From NCBI GenBank assembly GCA_033398695.1, contig CM065816.1, positions 133,335,358 through 133,399,357 on the forward strand: DNA of 64,000 nucleotides, read 5' to 3'. The notes below the pieces were generated by a model, which searched no databases, was not told the origin of the DNA, and was given only the letters and a program-made list of their open reading frames with translations. This stretch comes from Orobanche coerulescens (Eukaryota > Streptophyta > Magnoliopsida > Lamiales > Orobanchaceae). The translations under genes were made by a program, and so were the position numbers. Of this stretch, positions 1 through 11,150 are shown piece after piece. The stretch's first letter is position 1, and every line of letters begins with the position of its first letter.

Positions 1-169
1 CACGATCGTAACACAATGGGCACGATCGTAACACACGATCCCCGTGATCGTAACACACGATCGTAACCCCACGATCCCCGTGATCGTAACACACGATCGT
101 GACCCCACGATCCCCGTGATCGTAACACACGATCGACGCGATCGTGTTTTCCCATCGTTTGCAAAACAG
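1..169. repeat. Tandem CACGATC/CGATCGTG array, probably in a transposase intron
   Basis: About three tandem units of roughly 36-37 bp (from about base 34) are built from the words cacgatcc, ccgtgatcg and acacgatcgta. The block ends at a good splice acceptor (gcaaaacag, AG at 168-169), directly followed by the transposase reading frame. I infer that the array lies in an intron of the MULE transposase gene whose earlier exons are left of the window. The same vocabulary recurs at 10,871-11,150, inside each 407-bp unit, at 13,185-13,380 and at 16,590-16,860. Confidence 0.7.
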
Positions 170-413
170 GGATGGTCTGGATTTATCACCTCATCAATAT
201 AAAAAATACATTATCCTATACAACATCCTTGACATAATTGCTTATTGTAACAGGCGCGCCGGCAATGGTTTGTCCGTGTATGATTTTGTTAGTCGTTATT
301 TCAAGCAACAAGGCCTTAGAGAGACTTTTAAGGAGCATATTAGTCCCATCCCACATCCTGATGAGTGGAATGTCCCACCGGAGATCTCATCCATCGTTTG
401 CGTACCTCCAGAG
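170..413 (+). pseudogene. MULE transposase, C-terminal exon, 5' part (split by Copia-1)
   Basis: The frame opened after the acceptor at 168-169 encodes the segment of Mutator-type (MURA) transposases just before their C-terminal basic region: a conserved stretch around the motif LRETFKEHISPIPHPDEW, then VPPEISSIVCVPPE. In this family the next residues are normally a basic AGRPR motif. That motif is found in the correct frame at 9685, on the other side of Copia-1. The frame is therefore a real coding exon cut at codon level by the retrotransposon; after 413 it runs into LTR sequence and is meaningless. The N-terminal and catalytic DDE parts are outside the window to the left. MURA-type enzymes cut and re-insert the element in the nucleus. 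I am sure of the family, not of the subfamily. Confidence 0.85.
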
Positions 414-2273
414 TGTTGGGATTCCGAAAATAAAACGAAATACGCAGCGGAAATAAATACGAATCCCAAACAGGATCGATCAAGTAACGTATATACGAAA
501 AAAAAAATACATACAAAGGTAAAGATTCATACCCTTGAAGCCTTTGAAATAAATCTTTGTAAAGTGTAGACGATGATCACGATCCCGTCCCGAACACGAA
601 ATCCCTTTGTTCCAAGCACCGAAAATTCGAAGCCTCTACTTCACACGCGTCGGAAGTTGCCCGGAAAAATCTACAACACTCCGTTCTATGAAGAACACGG
701 CTATGAAGTGTTGTAGGAATTTTTTCTCTCTTAATTTTTCTTACTTCTTTTCACCTCAAAGATGAACAAAATGAAGAAGGAAAATTTTTTCTCTCTCTCC
801 TCACTTAAGCTCACGGCTGGACTCTCAATGAATGAGTATGAGTTGTTTGTAGTTATCTCATCTCATCATATATAATGCAATGATATATATATTATAAAGG
901 AATAATTATTCCTTTACAACTATCATTCACAATTATGTGGGAATCTCAACTCTAAGTGAGTTCCCACACACATGCAAGATCATGCCATGCCATGAGGAGT
1001 GGGTGGCCACAAGGAAGTTTCCTAGAAAGCGAGCCGAGCCACTCGGCTCGTGTAATGGACGTTACAAACGACTCCGTTAAATACACTCCTTTTAATCATC
1101 AATGTATTTATATTAATTAATTAATCTAATTAATTAATTATATCAAATACAAATATATATTTCTCTAAGAAATATAATTTATGAATTAAATTAATTACCC
1201 AGAACTTAATTTAAATTCATAAGACCGATATTTGATTTATCCGATAAATCATAATTAGATATCCAATATCTAATATTAATAGAGAGATAATAAATTCACA
1301 TTTATCCGTCAACGCTCCCGATGCGCGACTCGTAGGTCCGTCTCACCGGCATTGGGAGGAACTAATGAGTGCGGGCGGACTTAGCCACTTAGCGCCGCCT
1401 TGTAAACCCCGATCGAGAACGAATGAAGGGATCATTCCGTAACCATTATGTCGTGAATACTATATACGTATAGACCCTTCATCGATGTCCCGGTCAAGTC
1501 TTCGGTCACGGTAAAGTCAAACCTCACTGTTGACTAAACTCTATACATGTGTTAATGCAAATCAAGACCGATCGATTAATAGTGTATCTAATACGACTAT
1601 ATCGTAATGCTTTGCCAAAGACTTATGATCTTATTTGCCATTAACCGTATAGACATTCGCCCGCTCACTAACAGAGATAAAATCCTTTCTTGGCGTACAA
1701 AGATCGCTACTCGCCCGTATAGTCCGCATTTCGAGGTCGACTCAAGAATTAAGCAAATGAGTCTAACTACTCTAATGACAAACTAAACGTCACAGCACAT
1801 CTTCTACCAACCCTCAAGTCAAAGGTCCACGTATACTATCACAACCTTTCGATTCGTCATCGACTCTCCGAGAGTGAATACCGTGAGAATGAAACAAGTA
1901 TGAGTCAAGTTCGAGAACACTGTCCCACCAAAATACTAATAATTATGCTATCAAAACATTCACATGTCCTAACATTAGTTATACAAATCTTATTAAAAAC
2001 TTAATGCCCATTTAAGTTTATTGACTTGAGAACGATTTACGTAAATAAACTTTAAACACTTCCAGTGCATTTTCTCTTATCCCATAACGAGAATGGAATG
2101 TTCAGTTTATTTACATGGACTTCACTTCAATGTTTACCAAGTCAAGAATGCAATTGAAATACAATAAACAGTGAATGAATCGAATTGCCTTTTTATTATT
2201 TATTCCATAATTACAAGTACAATGCCCTTACTCTCTCATCCCCTGAGTGGCATTCGAGGGCATATTCCTAACA
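414..2273 (-). repeat. Copia-1 left LTR (3' LTR)
   Basis: 1860 bp, tg...ca ends, nearly the same as 7823-9679. It ends gcatattcctaaca at 2273 and is followed by a purine-rich tract on the minus strand. Confidence 0.93.
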
Positions 2274-2288
2274 ATCTCCCACTTGCAC
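2274..2288 (-). other. Copia-1 polypurine tract
   Basis: On the minus strand this reads GCAAGTGGGAGAT directly before the 3' LTR, the usual polypurine tract of plant copia elements and the primer for plus-strand DNA synthesis. Confidence 0.75.
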
Positions 2289-3563
2289 TCAATGCCACAC
2301 ATCATGATATCCAATACCCATGTTCTTCAGATGTCTTTCCAAGACGGCCTGAGATAATGGCTTAGTCAGCGGGTCAGAGACATTGTCTTCTGAGTCTACT
2401 CTTTCCAATGAAACATATCCTTTTTCCACCATCTCTCGAACGATGTGGTACTTTCTCTCTATATGCTTTGTGTTGTGGTGAGCCCTCGGCTCCTTGGGTT
2501 GGGCGACAGCTCCATCATTATCACAGAATAGTGATATAGTCAACTCCGCGTTAGGCACCACTTGAAGTTCTTGTATAAACTTCTGCATCCAAAATGCTTC
2601 TTTGCTAGCCTCTGAGGCAGCTTGATACTCTGCTTGGCAGGTGGAATCTGCAGTAGCGGTTTGCTTGGAGCTTCTCCAAGATACTGCTCCTCCATTGAGA
2701 GTAAACAAATACCCAGATGTCGACTTAGAGTCGTCATTGTCTCCTTGAAAATCGGAATCGGTGAATCCAATCACCTTCGTTCTCCACCACCATAAGTAAG
2801 AACTAAATCTCTAGTTCTTCTTAAGTACTTAAGAATGTTCTTTACGGCAGTCAATGTTCCCTTCCGGGTTTGCTTGAAATCGACTTACCATACTCACAGC
2901 GTAGGCTAAGTCTGGTCTCGTACACAACATAGCGTACATGAGGCTACCCATCGCCGAGGCATAGGGTACCTTACTCATCTCTCTCTTATCTTCCTCACTT
3001 TGAGGACACATTTTCGTGGTGAGATGAATTCCATGTCGCATGGGAAGGAACCCTCTCTTTAGATTCATCCATCTTGAATATTCTCAGATTTTATCGATAT
3101 AAAGGGCTTGGGAAAGTCCTATCATTCTTCGCGGTCTATCTCTGTAAAGACGGATCCCTAGAATATAGGAAGCTTCTCCCAAGTCTTTCATGGAGAACGC
3201 TTTAGAAAGCCAAGCTTTCACGGTCTTGAGCATTGCTATGTTATTTCCTATAAGTAGAATATCATCTACATATAGTACTAAGAACACAATGTTGCTCCCA
3301 TCGACCTTTTTGTAAACACACGGTTCCTCCTCATTTCGCATTTAAGTCAAAGTCCTTGATCGCTCACAAATCGAAAGTTCCAACTCCGAGAAGCTTGCTT
3401 GGACCATAAATGGCTCGTTCGACTTACACACTTTATGAATATTATCTTTGGACACAAAAACCCTTAGTCGTTCCATATAGATTTCCTCCTCGAGGTATCC
3501 ATTTAGAAAAGCCGTTTTGACGTCCATTTGCCATATTTCATAATCATAATAGGACAATGGCAA
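2289..3563 (-). pseudogene. Copia-1 reverse transcriptase and RNase H region (broken)
   Basis: Several minus-strand frames follow one another in copia pol order. The 3342-3563 frame has the RT motif QMDVKTAFLNG; 3084-3341 holds the catalytic LYVDDILLIGN with the YVDD box intact; 2829-3068 gives the RT tail MRHGIHL...YASAMGSLMYAMLCTRPDLAYAVS, split across frames; 2289-2774 is a nearly complete RNase H with FTDSDFQGD, KSTSGYLF and the ADSTCQAEY box, ending at the normal pol stop next to the polypurine tract. The changes of frame (for example near 2770-2830 and 3070-3085) show indels, so one polyprotein cannot be made. The role would be reverse transcription in virus-like particles. Confidence 0.9.
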
Positions 3564-5321
3564 GCATCATGCGAATCGACTTTATCATAGCTACGGGCGA
3601 GAAGGTATCATGATAATCGATTCCTTCCTTTGGGTATAACCCTTTGCCACAAGCCTGGCCTTATAGGCATCAACCTTGCCATCCCCATCGCCTTTCTCTT
3701 ATAGATCCATTTATTTCCAATAGTCCTCATGCCGATTGGAAGATCTACTAGAGTCCGGACTGATTGGTATGCATCGAGTCTATCTCATTTCATTGCTTCT
3801 TGCCATTTATCGGAGTCTACATCCACTATCGCTTGGTCATAGGTGACAGGTCGTTTTCATTGCTATCGGGTGTGTCGTGGAGACCCGGTTCCTCGACATG
3901 TGTATAGCCATACCTCTCGGGTAAGTGAGATACCCTATCGACCTTCAAGTGGAGGCCGTGTTACAATAGGTTCGGTTCTTGATCCCCGATCGATGTCTCC
4001 TTAGGACTTTCATTATGCTCTTCCAAAGAGATATTTCTACGAGCCACCTTCTGAATGAATTCATCCTCAAGGAAGTGCGCTTGTAATGCCAAAACGACCT
4101 ATGGTCTTCTGGCATGTAGAATATATAACCCATCGAGTCCTCTGGGTATCCTATGAAACGTCCTTTTATGGACCTCGCTTCGATTTGTCCACCTTAGCCT
4201 TTTTGACATAGTGGACATCCCCAGATCCTTATGTGATTAAGGCTTGGTTTCTTCCCCTTCCACATCTCATGCGGAGTGATAGGAACAGATTTGGAAGGAC
4301 ATCTATTTAGGATATAGGCGCGGTTAGTAAGGCATACCCCCACGGGTAAATAGGTAAATCGGTGTAATTTAACATGGAGCGAACCATGTCCAACAAAGTC
4401 CGATTTCTCCTTTCAAACACCATTTAACCGTGGGGTTCCTGGAGGCGTGAATTGTGAAACTATTCCATGTTCCTTAAGGAACTCATCAAACTCGGTGCTC
4501 ATATATTCGCCACCTCGGTCCGACCAAGTGCTTTGATATTACATACAGTTTGTTTTTCAACTAGGGCCTTAAATTATTTGAATTTTGCAAAGGCTTAAGA
4601 TTTATTTTTCATTAAGTACACAATCCCATACCTAGTATGATAATCTGTAAACATTATGAAATTTTTATATCCATCTCGGGCTACTTCTAAAGCACCACAA
4701 ACATCGGTATGCACCAATCCAAGTTTATCGGCACCCTTTCAAAAGTCCCTGTGAAGGGAACTTAGTCATTATGCCTCTAAGGCAAGATTCACAAGTTGGA
4801 TAGGGTTCTACACCCAATGGACTTAAAAGTCCATCTTTCTCCATTTTCGAACCTTGGTCGACCAACATGACCAAGTCTAAGGTGCCATTTAAGAGCTTGA
4901 TTAGTATCTTGCCTACCACGTTTCCTAGTTATAGTGTTCACTGCTGTTTTATTTTGCATGTTCGGATGATATAAACCATTCAACAATGTAGTTGTTCCAA
5001 CCAATTTATTTCGAAAATAAATTTTACAATGGCATTGCCAATGAAGAAACAAAATCCTTTCCGGTCCAAGACTGGAATGGATACAATGTTTTTATGCCCC
5101 TTGGGCAAAACAAGTACTTCATCTAATGTCAAAATAAAACCAGATTCTAAACCGGAAGGATTGATCCAATATCGGTTGCCTCGACACTTTGTCCGCTTCC
5201 AACAGTGATCATTATTTCCCGACTTCAAGTTTTCTACTGCTCCAGATCCCGATTCATAGTACAAATGTGAGAAGTGGCACCGAATCCGAATCCATGAAGC
5301 GTAATATACTGAGCGGAACAA
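3564..5321 (-). pseudogene. Copia-1 integrase and protease region (heavily broken)
   Basis: Minus-strand frames 4980-5321, 4789-5052, 4725-4919 and 3945-4133 carry fragments typical of copia protease and integrase. The protease tail is LDEVLVLPKGHKNIVSIPVLDRKGF. The integrase zinc region has WHLRLGHVGRPRFE and then CESCLRGIMTKFP. The 3945-4133 frame carries MGYIFYMPEDHRSF from the post-core region. The core between about 4140 and 4720 is scattered over frames with stops. I see no intact catalytic D,D,E set. Compared with gag and RNase H this is the most eroded part of Copia-1. Confidence 0.75.
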
Positions 5322-5357
5322 TTAGTTTCAAAATCAAAAGTTCCGTGCGATGCGCCA

Positions 5358-6212
5358 TTAATCTTGGGACAAGTCCTTCGCAAAGGCCGACTCACCGCAT
5401 TCAAGGCATTTGTCCGTAGGTTTTGGACCGCCTACCTTTTGAACCTTTCGGGCCTTGCCCTTTCCTTTTTGCACCACTTTCTTGGGTTTGTACTGCTCGT
5501 AGGTCTTTTTCTTCTTGTTCTTGGACCTCTTAGGCCCAGAAGAAATCACAAGAGCAGCCTCTCTCGGTTTAGTCTTCATGTTTGACTGTGCCGTCACCAG
5601 TTTATTCATTAGCCCAGCTAATGTGCATGTAATATCATTACAGTTGAAATTCATTACAAACTGCGTGAAAGAGTCAGGTAGAGATTGAAGGATGAGATCA
5701 ATTTGAAGGGATAAATCCATATTAAAGTTGAGCACCTCGAGCCTCTCAATCATAGAGATCATCTTGAGGACGTGGTCTCCCACTTTCTCCCCTTCTTTCA
5801 TCCTAGCACTGAACAACTGCTTTGATATCTCATATCTAGCAGTCCTACTATGCTCTCCATAAAGTTCGGTCAAGTGTGCGAGAATCTGCCTAGCAGAAGT
5901 CATTTTCTCGTGCGCTCTCTGCAGCTCATTAGTCATTGAGCCCATCATAAAACCACGGACTAGCACATCATCCTTGACCCATTTTTCATGGACGTCAATG
6001 TCTTCCTGATTACCCCTAGTCCGAATTGGAGTCGGTGGAATGTCCGCCTCCAAGACGTATCCCAGAGACTCCATACTGAGTACAATCATCAGATTCCGCA
6101 ACCAGTCAACAAAGTTAGGGCCAGTTAGGAGATTCTTTTCAAGTAGTATTGCAAGTGGGTTTTTAGCCATTTTAGAGAGATTCAATTTCGTTTTCTGCAA
6201 AGATTTAGACAA
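5358..6212 (-). CDS. Copia-1 gag polyprotein (UBN2 type)
   Basis: An open frame of 284 residues. The likely start is the second methionine group (MAKNPLAILLEKN), 15 residues in, because copia gag proteins usually begin just before this segment. The protein shows the copia gag fold signature (NFVDWLRNLMIVLSMESLGYVL, then LTELYGEHSRTARYEI and FNMDLSLQIDLILQSLPDSF), a lysine-rich linker, and the start of a zinc knuckle, KCLECGE. After CGE the knuckle sequence is lost and the frame stops, so the CCHC motif is incomplete and gag is truncated relative to a gag-pol polyprotein. Gag forms the virus-like particle. It is the best preserved frame in Copia-1. Confidence 0.88.
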   Translation of the reverse strand: MSKSLQKTKLNLSKMAKNPLAILLEKNLLTGPNFVDWLRNLMIVLSMESLGYVLEADIPPTPIRTRGNQEDIDVHEKWVKDDVLVRGFMMGSMTNELQRAHEKMTSARQILAHLTELYGEHSRTARYEISKQLFSARMKEGEKVGDHVLKMISMIERLEVLNFNMDLSLQIDLILQSLPDSFTQFVMNFNCNDITCTLAGLMNKLVTAQSNMKTKPREAALVISSGPKRSKNKKKKTYEQYKPKKVVQKGKGKARKVQKVGGPKPTDKCLECGESAFAKDLSQD

Positions 6213-7808
6213 GATTAAATTAGTGACTTGTTTAATTATGACCGAGTATAGAACTTAAGGGCTTGTATAATTCTTGTCTCTGCTCCCACTAATTTTATCT
6301 GAATTATACACTCCCATGTTATAATCCGGAAATCATGGTTAGATCGACTTCTTAGTGGTGATCAAGTTCTTTACAAATTTTAACAGACGCAACCTATCAG
6401 GTTTCTTGCCAATTAATTTCTGTAAAGTGGTGTCTAACACCAACCCGTCTAACGGATGATTTGATCTTCTTTTACCCCTAGTCTTCATGCCCTCAACCTA
6501 TCAGGTTTCTTGGCAATCCAGACTATCTAAGTTGTTGACCATCAACGTCTATCAGTTTGACTATTGAATCTCACCCGGCAACCTATCAGGTTTCTAGGGG
6601 CGAAATTTATCACCAACCGAAGGCATCTAATGCACTCAAGAATTTTTCAACCTCTACCAAATGTACTACCCGATAACTCGGAAGCATAGCACATCAGCTC
6701 GGGTATCAATTTTCTACGAGTTTGATGGAGGGTAGGAAACCTCGTAACCTTTTTCAAACTTAGTCTGCTTGTAGTCGGGAGAATTTCGCGATTAATGTTA
6801 CACTTTGCACATTAATTCAATTATACGCGTTTGTTGGTTTGTCAATCATTCAAAATGAAAAAGTAAAACAAGAACCTAGTTACTACCAACATATAGCTCA
6901 TGGACCTTATTCCTAAGTCTTGGCCAAGCGAATGACCCAATAAAAAAGCAGTCTTGATTCTTCGTCTTCTCGGTCGGTTTTCTTCGGTCTTCTTCATACC
7001 CAAAATAATAATTACATCATTGAAAAATTGCATCCTATACAAGTTTTTCTAGTAAATATAAATAGGCTCAAAACGGCCTTTACAACCCAATCGAATCGAA
7101 CAAATCAAAAAACTAAGTCCACGAGCTATATCACCATCACATAAGGATTCCATACAACATGTAATGGCAACGAAATTAAACAATTAATCTTAATATAAAT
7201 TAATCTAATTAATCTATAAATTAATCTATTCAATTTCTACTATATTAATCCAATTAATATAAAGTGGCATTAAAATTAAATAATCAATTAAGATATTAAT
7301 CCAATCAATATAAAATTAATCTATTCAATTTTAATGGTATTAATCCAATTAATACTAATAATCGTCATTTAAATTCATTCGAAGTAATCCGCCAAAATAA
7401 TATATTCGTTTAATTTATTTACTATAACTAAAAAAATATTCCAAATATTAATTTAGTCAAATTAAAATCCAAATTAAATTTTGGAAAATAATTAAAACGA
7501 AATATAAACTTAAAACGAGTCCGGACAATCCGATTTTAGGCTAGCCACCGCTCGGCGGTGGCCGATCATTCTCGGCCGTGGCCGAGACATGGCCGATCAT
7601 GGCCGATCATGCTCGGCAGCTGGGGCAGTGAGCGAGGCCGCCAAGACTCGCCGACCAGTTTCTTCGTTTTTAGGCCCGTTTCAAAAAACGTGATGCTACA
7701 ACGAACAATTTAAAATCTACAATTATTCCAAACATGATTCTAAATCATAATCATCATCCAAAAGCATTCAAAATGCACAAATAATCGTATATACGGAAAC
7801 ATTGACCT
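6213..7808 (-). other. Copia-1 untranslated leader
   Basis: 1.6 kb between gag and the primer site without a credible gene. It has a short stem-forming repeat, AACCTATCAGGTTTCT, at 6391-6406, 6495-6510 and 6580-6595, and a GC-rich cluster of gccgatc/ctcggcc words at 7556-7620. The rest is AT-rich, with repeated taatccaattaatata words at 7190-7360. Confidence 0.7.
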
Positions 7809-7809
7809 C

Positions 7810-7821
7810 GCTCCGATACCA
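7810..7821 (-). other. Copia-1 primer-binding site (tRNA-iMet type)
   Basis: The minus strand reads GTGGTATCGGAGC immediately after the LTR end, the standard TGGTATCAGAGC initiator-methionine primer site with one change. It fixes the orientation: the right LTR is the 5' LTR. Confidence 0.85.
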
Positions 7822-7822
7822 C

Positions 7823-9679
7823 TGTTGGGATTCCGAAAATAAAACGAAATACGCAGCGGAAATAAATATGAATCCCAAACAGGATCGATTAAGTAACGTA
7901 TATACGAAAAAAAAATACATACAAAGGTAAAGATTCATACCCTTGAAGCCTTTGAAATAAATCTTTGTAAAGTGTAGACGATGATCACGATCCCGTCCCG
8001 AACACGAAATCCCTTCGTTCCAAGCACCGAAAATTCAAAGCCTCTACTTCACACGCGTCGGAAGTTGCCCGGAAAAATCTACAACACTCCGTTCTATGAA
8101 GAACACGGCTATGAAGTGTTGTAGGAATTTTTTCTCTCTTAATTTTTCTTACTTCTTTTCACCTCAAAGATGAACAAAATGAAGAAGGAAAATTTTTTCT
8201 CTCTCTCCTCACTTAAGCTCACGGCTGGACTCTCAATGAATGAGTATGAGTTGTTTGTAGTTATCTCATCTCATCATATATAATGTAATGATATATATTA
8301 TAAAGGAATAATTATTCCTTTACAACTATCATTCACAATTATGTGGGAATCTCAACTCTAAGTGAGTTCCCACACACATGCAAGATCATGCCATGCCATG
8401 AGGAGTGGGTGGCCACAAGGAAGTTTCTTAGAAAACGAGCCGAGCCACTCGGCTCGTCACCGACATTCAATCAAACGACTCCGTTAAATACACTCCTTTT
8501 AATCATCAATGTATTTATATTAATTAATTAATCTAATTAATTAATTATATCAAATACAAATATATATTTCTCTAAGAAATATAATTTATGAATTAAATTA
8601 ATTACCCAGAACTTAATTTAAATTCATAAGACCGATATTTGATTTATCCAATAAATCATAATTAGATATCGATATCTAATATTAATAGAGAGATAATAAA
8701 TTCACATTTATCCGTCAACGCTCCCGATGCGCGACTCAGTAGGTCCGTCTCGGCCGGCATTGGGAGGAACCAATGAGTGCGGGCAAGACTTAGCCACTAG
8801 CGGGCCGCCTTTGTAAACCCATCGAGAACGAATGAAGGGATCATTCCGTAACCATTATGTCGTGAATACTATATACGTATAGACCCTTCATCGATGTCCC
8901 GGTCAAGTCTTCGGGTCACGGTAAAGTCAAACCTCATTGACTAAACTCTATACATGTGTTAATGCAAATCAAGACCGATCGATTAATAGTGTATCTAATA
9001 CGACTATATCGTAATGCTTTGCCAAAGACTTATGATCTTATTTGCCATTAACCGTATAGACATTCGCTCACTAACAGAGATAGAATCCTTTCTTGGCGTA
9101 CGGTAAGAAGTGCTACCTACCCGTATAGTCCGCATTTCGAGGTCGACTCGGAATTAAGCAAATGAGTCTAACTACTCTAATGACAAACTAAACGTCAGGC
9201 ACATCTTCATCGAACCCTCAAGTCAAAGGTCCACGTATACTATCACAACCTTTCGATTCGTCATCGACTCTCCGAGAGTGAATACCGTGTGACTGCATCG
9301 AGTATGAGTCGAGTTCGAGTATACTGGTCCCACCAATATACTTATAACTATGCTATCAAGACATGCACATGTCCTAGCATTAGTTATACAAATCTTATTA
9401 AAAACTTAATGCCCATTTAAGTTTATTGACTTGCGAACGATTTACGTAAATAAACTTTAAACACTTCCAGTGCATTTTCTCTTATCCCATAACGAGAATG
9501 GAATGTTCAGTTTATTTACATGGACTTCACTTCAATGTTTACCAAGTCAAGAATGCAATTGAAATACAATAAACAGTGAATGAATCGAATTGCCTTTTTT
9601 ATTATTTATTCCATAATTACAAGTACAATGCCCCTACTCTCTCATCCCCTGAGTGGCATTCGAGGGCATATTCCTAACA
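7823..9679 (-). repeat. Copia-1 right LTR (5' LTR)
   Basis: 1857 bp, tgttgggatt...cctaaca, the partner of 414-2273. It is followed by the cagag target duplication and then by MULE transposase sequence. Confidence 0.93.
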
Positions 9680-9969
9680 CAGAGGAGGTACGACAAGCCG
9701 GCCGACCAAGGATGAGTCGCGCACGGTCCGCTGTTGAAAATTTGCACGCAGGTGGACGGCCTCAGGTGTGCGGTAGGTGTAAAGGAACCGGCCACAATAA
9801 AAAATCTTGCAAAGCATTCATTCCCATAGGGGGTGTGGATTTGAATATCCCTGAAGAAACTCAAGAAATCGATGCACAACCGAGGCAAAGGCGCCGGCAG
9901 AAGAAGAGGTGTAGCATTTGCCGTAATGATGACCATGACATAAGGGGATGTCCATACTGTGAAACTTAA
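9680..9969 (+). pseudogene. MULE transposase, C-terminal exon, 3' part with zinc knuckle
   Basis: From 9685 the frame reads EVRQAGRPRMSRARS, the basic AGRPR hallmark at the C-terminus of Mutator-type transposases. A CCHC zinc knuckle follows (CGRCKGTGHNKKSC, C-x2-C-x4-H-x4-C), then a basic stretch and a second Cys-rich motif, CSICRNDDHDIRGCPYC, and a stop at 9967-9969. Methionines upstream in the same frame belong to the Copia-1 LTR and are not the start. The exon continues that at 170-413 once Copia-1 and one copy of cagag are removed. Zinc knuckles of this kind are common at MULE transposase C-termini. Nothing else in this part is disrupted. Confidence 0.88.
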
Positions 9970-10293
9970 ATTGCTTGTGTATTTTTATATTTTGTGACTT
10001 ACTAGCAACAATCATGTGTTGATATTTTGATCCTCGATGGACCATGTATTGATTCAGTATTCTGATTATTAGTTGAAATGCATAATTTTGTGTCTATTTT
10101 CTTTACCTTTGAATTGAAATTTAAGTGTTCAGTAATGTAAAGCAAATAAAGGTGACTATGGAGCCAAACATTAACCATAACAAAGTAGCTCACTTCAAAG
10201 AGCAATAGTTTACAGTTCCAAAGCATATAACTTTACAAAACAAAATTTAATCACCATCACACAAAATATCTAATAATAACATAACAAAAACAA
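9970..10293. other. MULE spacer after the transposase
   Basis: AT-rich, with the presumed transposase 3' UTR to the left and the 3' UTR of the minus-strand small gene to the right. The two genes converge here. No other signal seen. Confidence 0.5.
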
Positions 10294-10663
10294 TCAATTG
10301 GATCCCTTTTCCCCAATCTGCTGCTGTATCTTTAGTCTTGTATCACCGTCTTCATGAACTTCCTCTTCCAAAATAAATTTTTTGCTTTTATTCTCAGAAA
10401 TCTCCAAATCATTATCATCATCACCATCTAGTATGACTGGAGTGCTCGCAGTGTTTTTAAATAGGCCCTGTTTCATGGAACACATTAATTTGCAATGATA
10501 GTCACTACACATACAACAAAATCAAAAAACTTACTCTGAGCATTGAGTATCTTCCTCTCGGCCTAGTTCTGTATGGTGGGTTGGGAGTAGGTATCATCCT
10601 TCTTCTTTTTGGTGGTGGTGCTTCGCTTCCTCCTAAATCGGTTTCTCGTAATCGGCCGCTCAT
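10294..10663 (-). CDS. Small two-exon MULE gene, about 100 residues, unknown function
   Basis: I infer exon 1 at 10663-10535 (43 codons) and exon 2 at 10467-10294 (57 codons plus stop), joined in phase by a 67-bp intron with donor AGA|GTAAGT and acceptor AAACAG|GG. The product starts MSGRLRETDLGGSEAPPPKR and continues with a strongly basic run (KRRRM, RTRPRGR), a possible nuclear localisation signal. It then becomes acidic (DGDDDNDLEISEN, EEEVHEDGD) and ends in Q/K-rich residues. Without splicing, each exon frame is short. I recognise no family. It lies between the transposase and the DUF1985-Ulp1 gene, on the same strand as the latter, where multi-gene MULEs often keep accessory genes. Basic-acidic composition suggests a nuclear protein, but this is inference only. 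Confidence 0.5.
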
Positions 10664-10699
10664 TTCGCGTATTTGATTTTAATGAATTTTAAGTGATGT

Positions 10700-10860
10700 T
10701 AATTGATTAGGGTTTGAAGTGAAAAAGGGGTGGAGACCGACCGACGATGGGATTTTAAAGTAAAGGGGGGGGGACCTGGGATTTTATAATAAAGGGGGGG
10801 GGACCGACTTATAATAAAGGGGGGCGGGGACCGACGGGATTTTATAATAAAATAATTTGA
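10700..10860. repeat. Short G-run tandem repeat upstream of the small gene
   Basis: About three units of roughly 38-45 bp, each with a phrase like gggattttataataaagggggggggaccgac. Runs of 8-9 G alternate with TTTTATAATAAA. It sits just upstream of the small minus-strand gene, so it may be its promoter region; the role is unknown. Confidence 0.65.
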
Positions 10861-10870
10861 CCTTTGAAGT

Positions 10871-11150
10871 AAACACGATCGTGTACACGATCGCCGCGAT
10901 CGCGTGTTCCAATCGTGTGACACGTTGGCAACCACGTGTCAAATTGGCGCTGTATCCACGTATGCACACGACCGTGTACACGATCGCCGCGATCGTGTGT
11001 TCCAATCGTGTGACACGTTGGCAACCAGGTGTCAAATTGGCGCTGTATCCACGTATGCACACGACCGTGTACACGATCGCCGCGATCGTGTGTTCCAATC
11101 GTGTGACACGTTGGCAACCAGGTGTCAAATTGGCGCCAGATTCCACGTAT
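10871..11150. repeat. 93-bp tandem repeat x3 with CACGATCGTG words
   Basis: The phrase gtgtacacgatcgccgcgat starts at 10,881, 10,974 and 11,067, giving periods of 93 bp, and a fourth start at 11,161 enters the 407-bp array. Each unit has the palindromic words acacgatcgtgt and gatcgccgcgatc plus the constant phrase gacacgttggcaacca. The long frames across it on both strands are translations of the repeat, not genes. Confidence 0.9.

Larger units (their letters stand above)
414..9679 (-). mobile_element. Copia-1: Ty1/copia LTR retrotransposon inserted in the MULE transposase
   Basis: Two direct LTRs of about 1.86 kb (414-2273 and 7823-9679) begin tgttggga and end cctaaca. They are flanked by the 5-bp target duplication cagag (409-413 and 9680-9684). 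On the minus strand the order is primer site, gag, protease, integrase, RT, RNase H, polypurine tract, which is the copia order. Coding regions carry several frameshifts and stops, so the copy is not autonomous. The two LTRs are still very similar, with scattered small indels such as 1044-1060 against 8453-8480, so the insertion is not ancient. Removing the element and one cagag restores the transposase frame. Confidence 0.95.

Noticed and set aside
9634..9936. 100-codon frame on the minus strand opposite the transposase C-terminus
   Set aside because: It is the antisense shadow of the zinc-knuckle exon and partly lies in the Copia-1 LTR.
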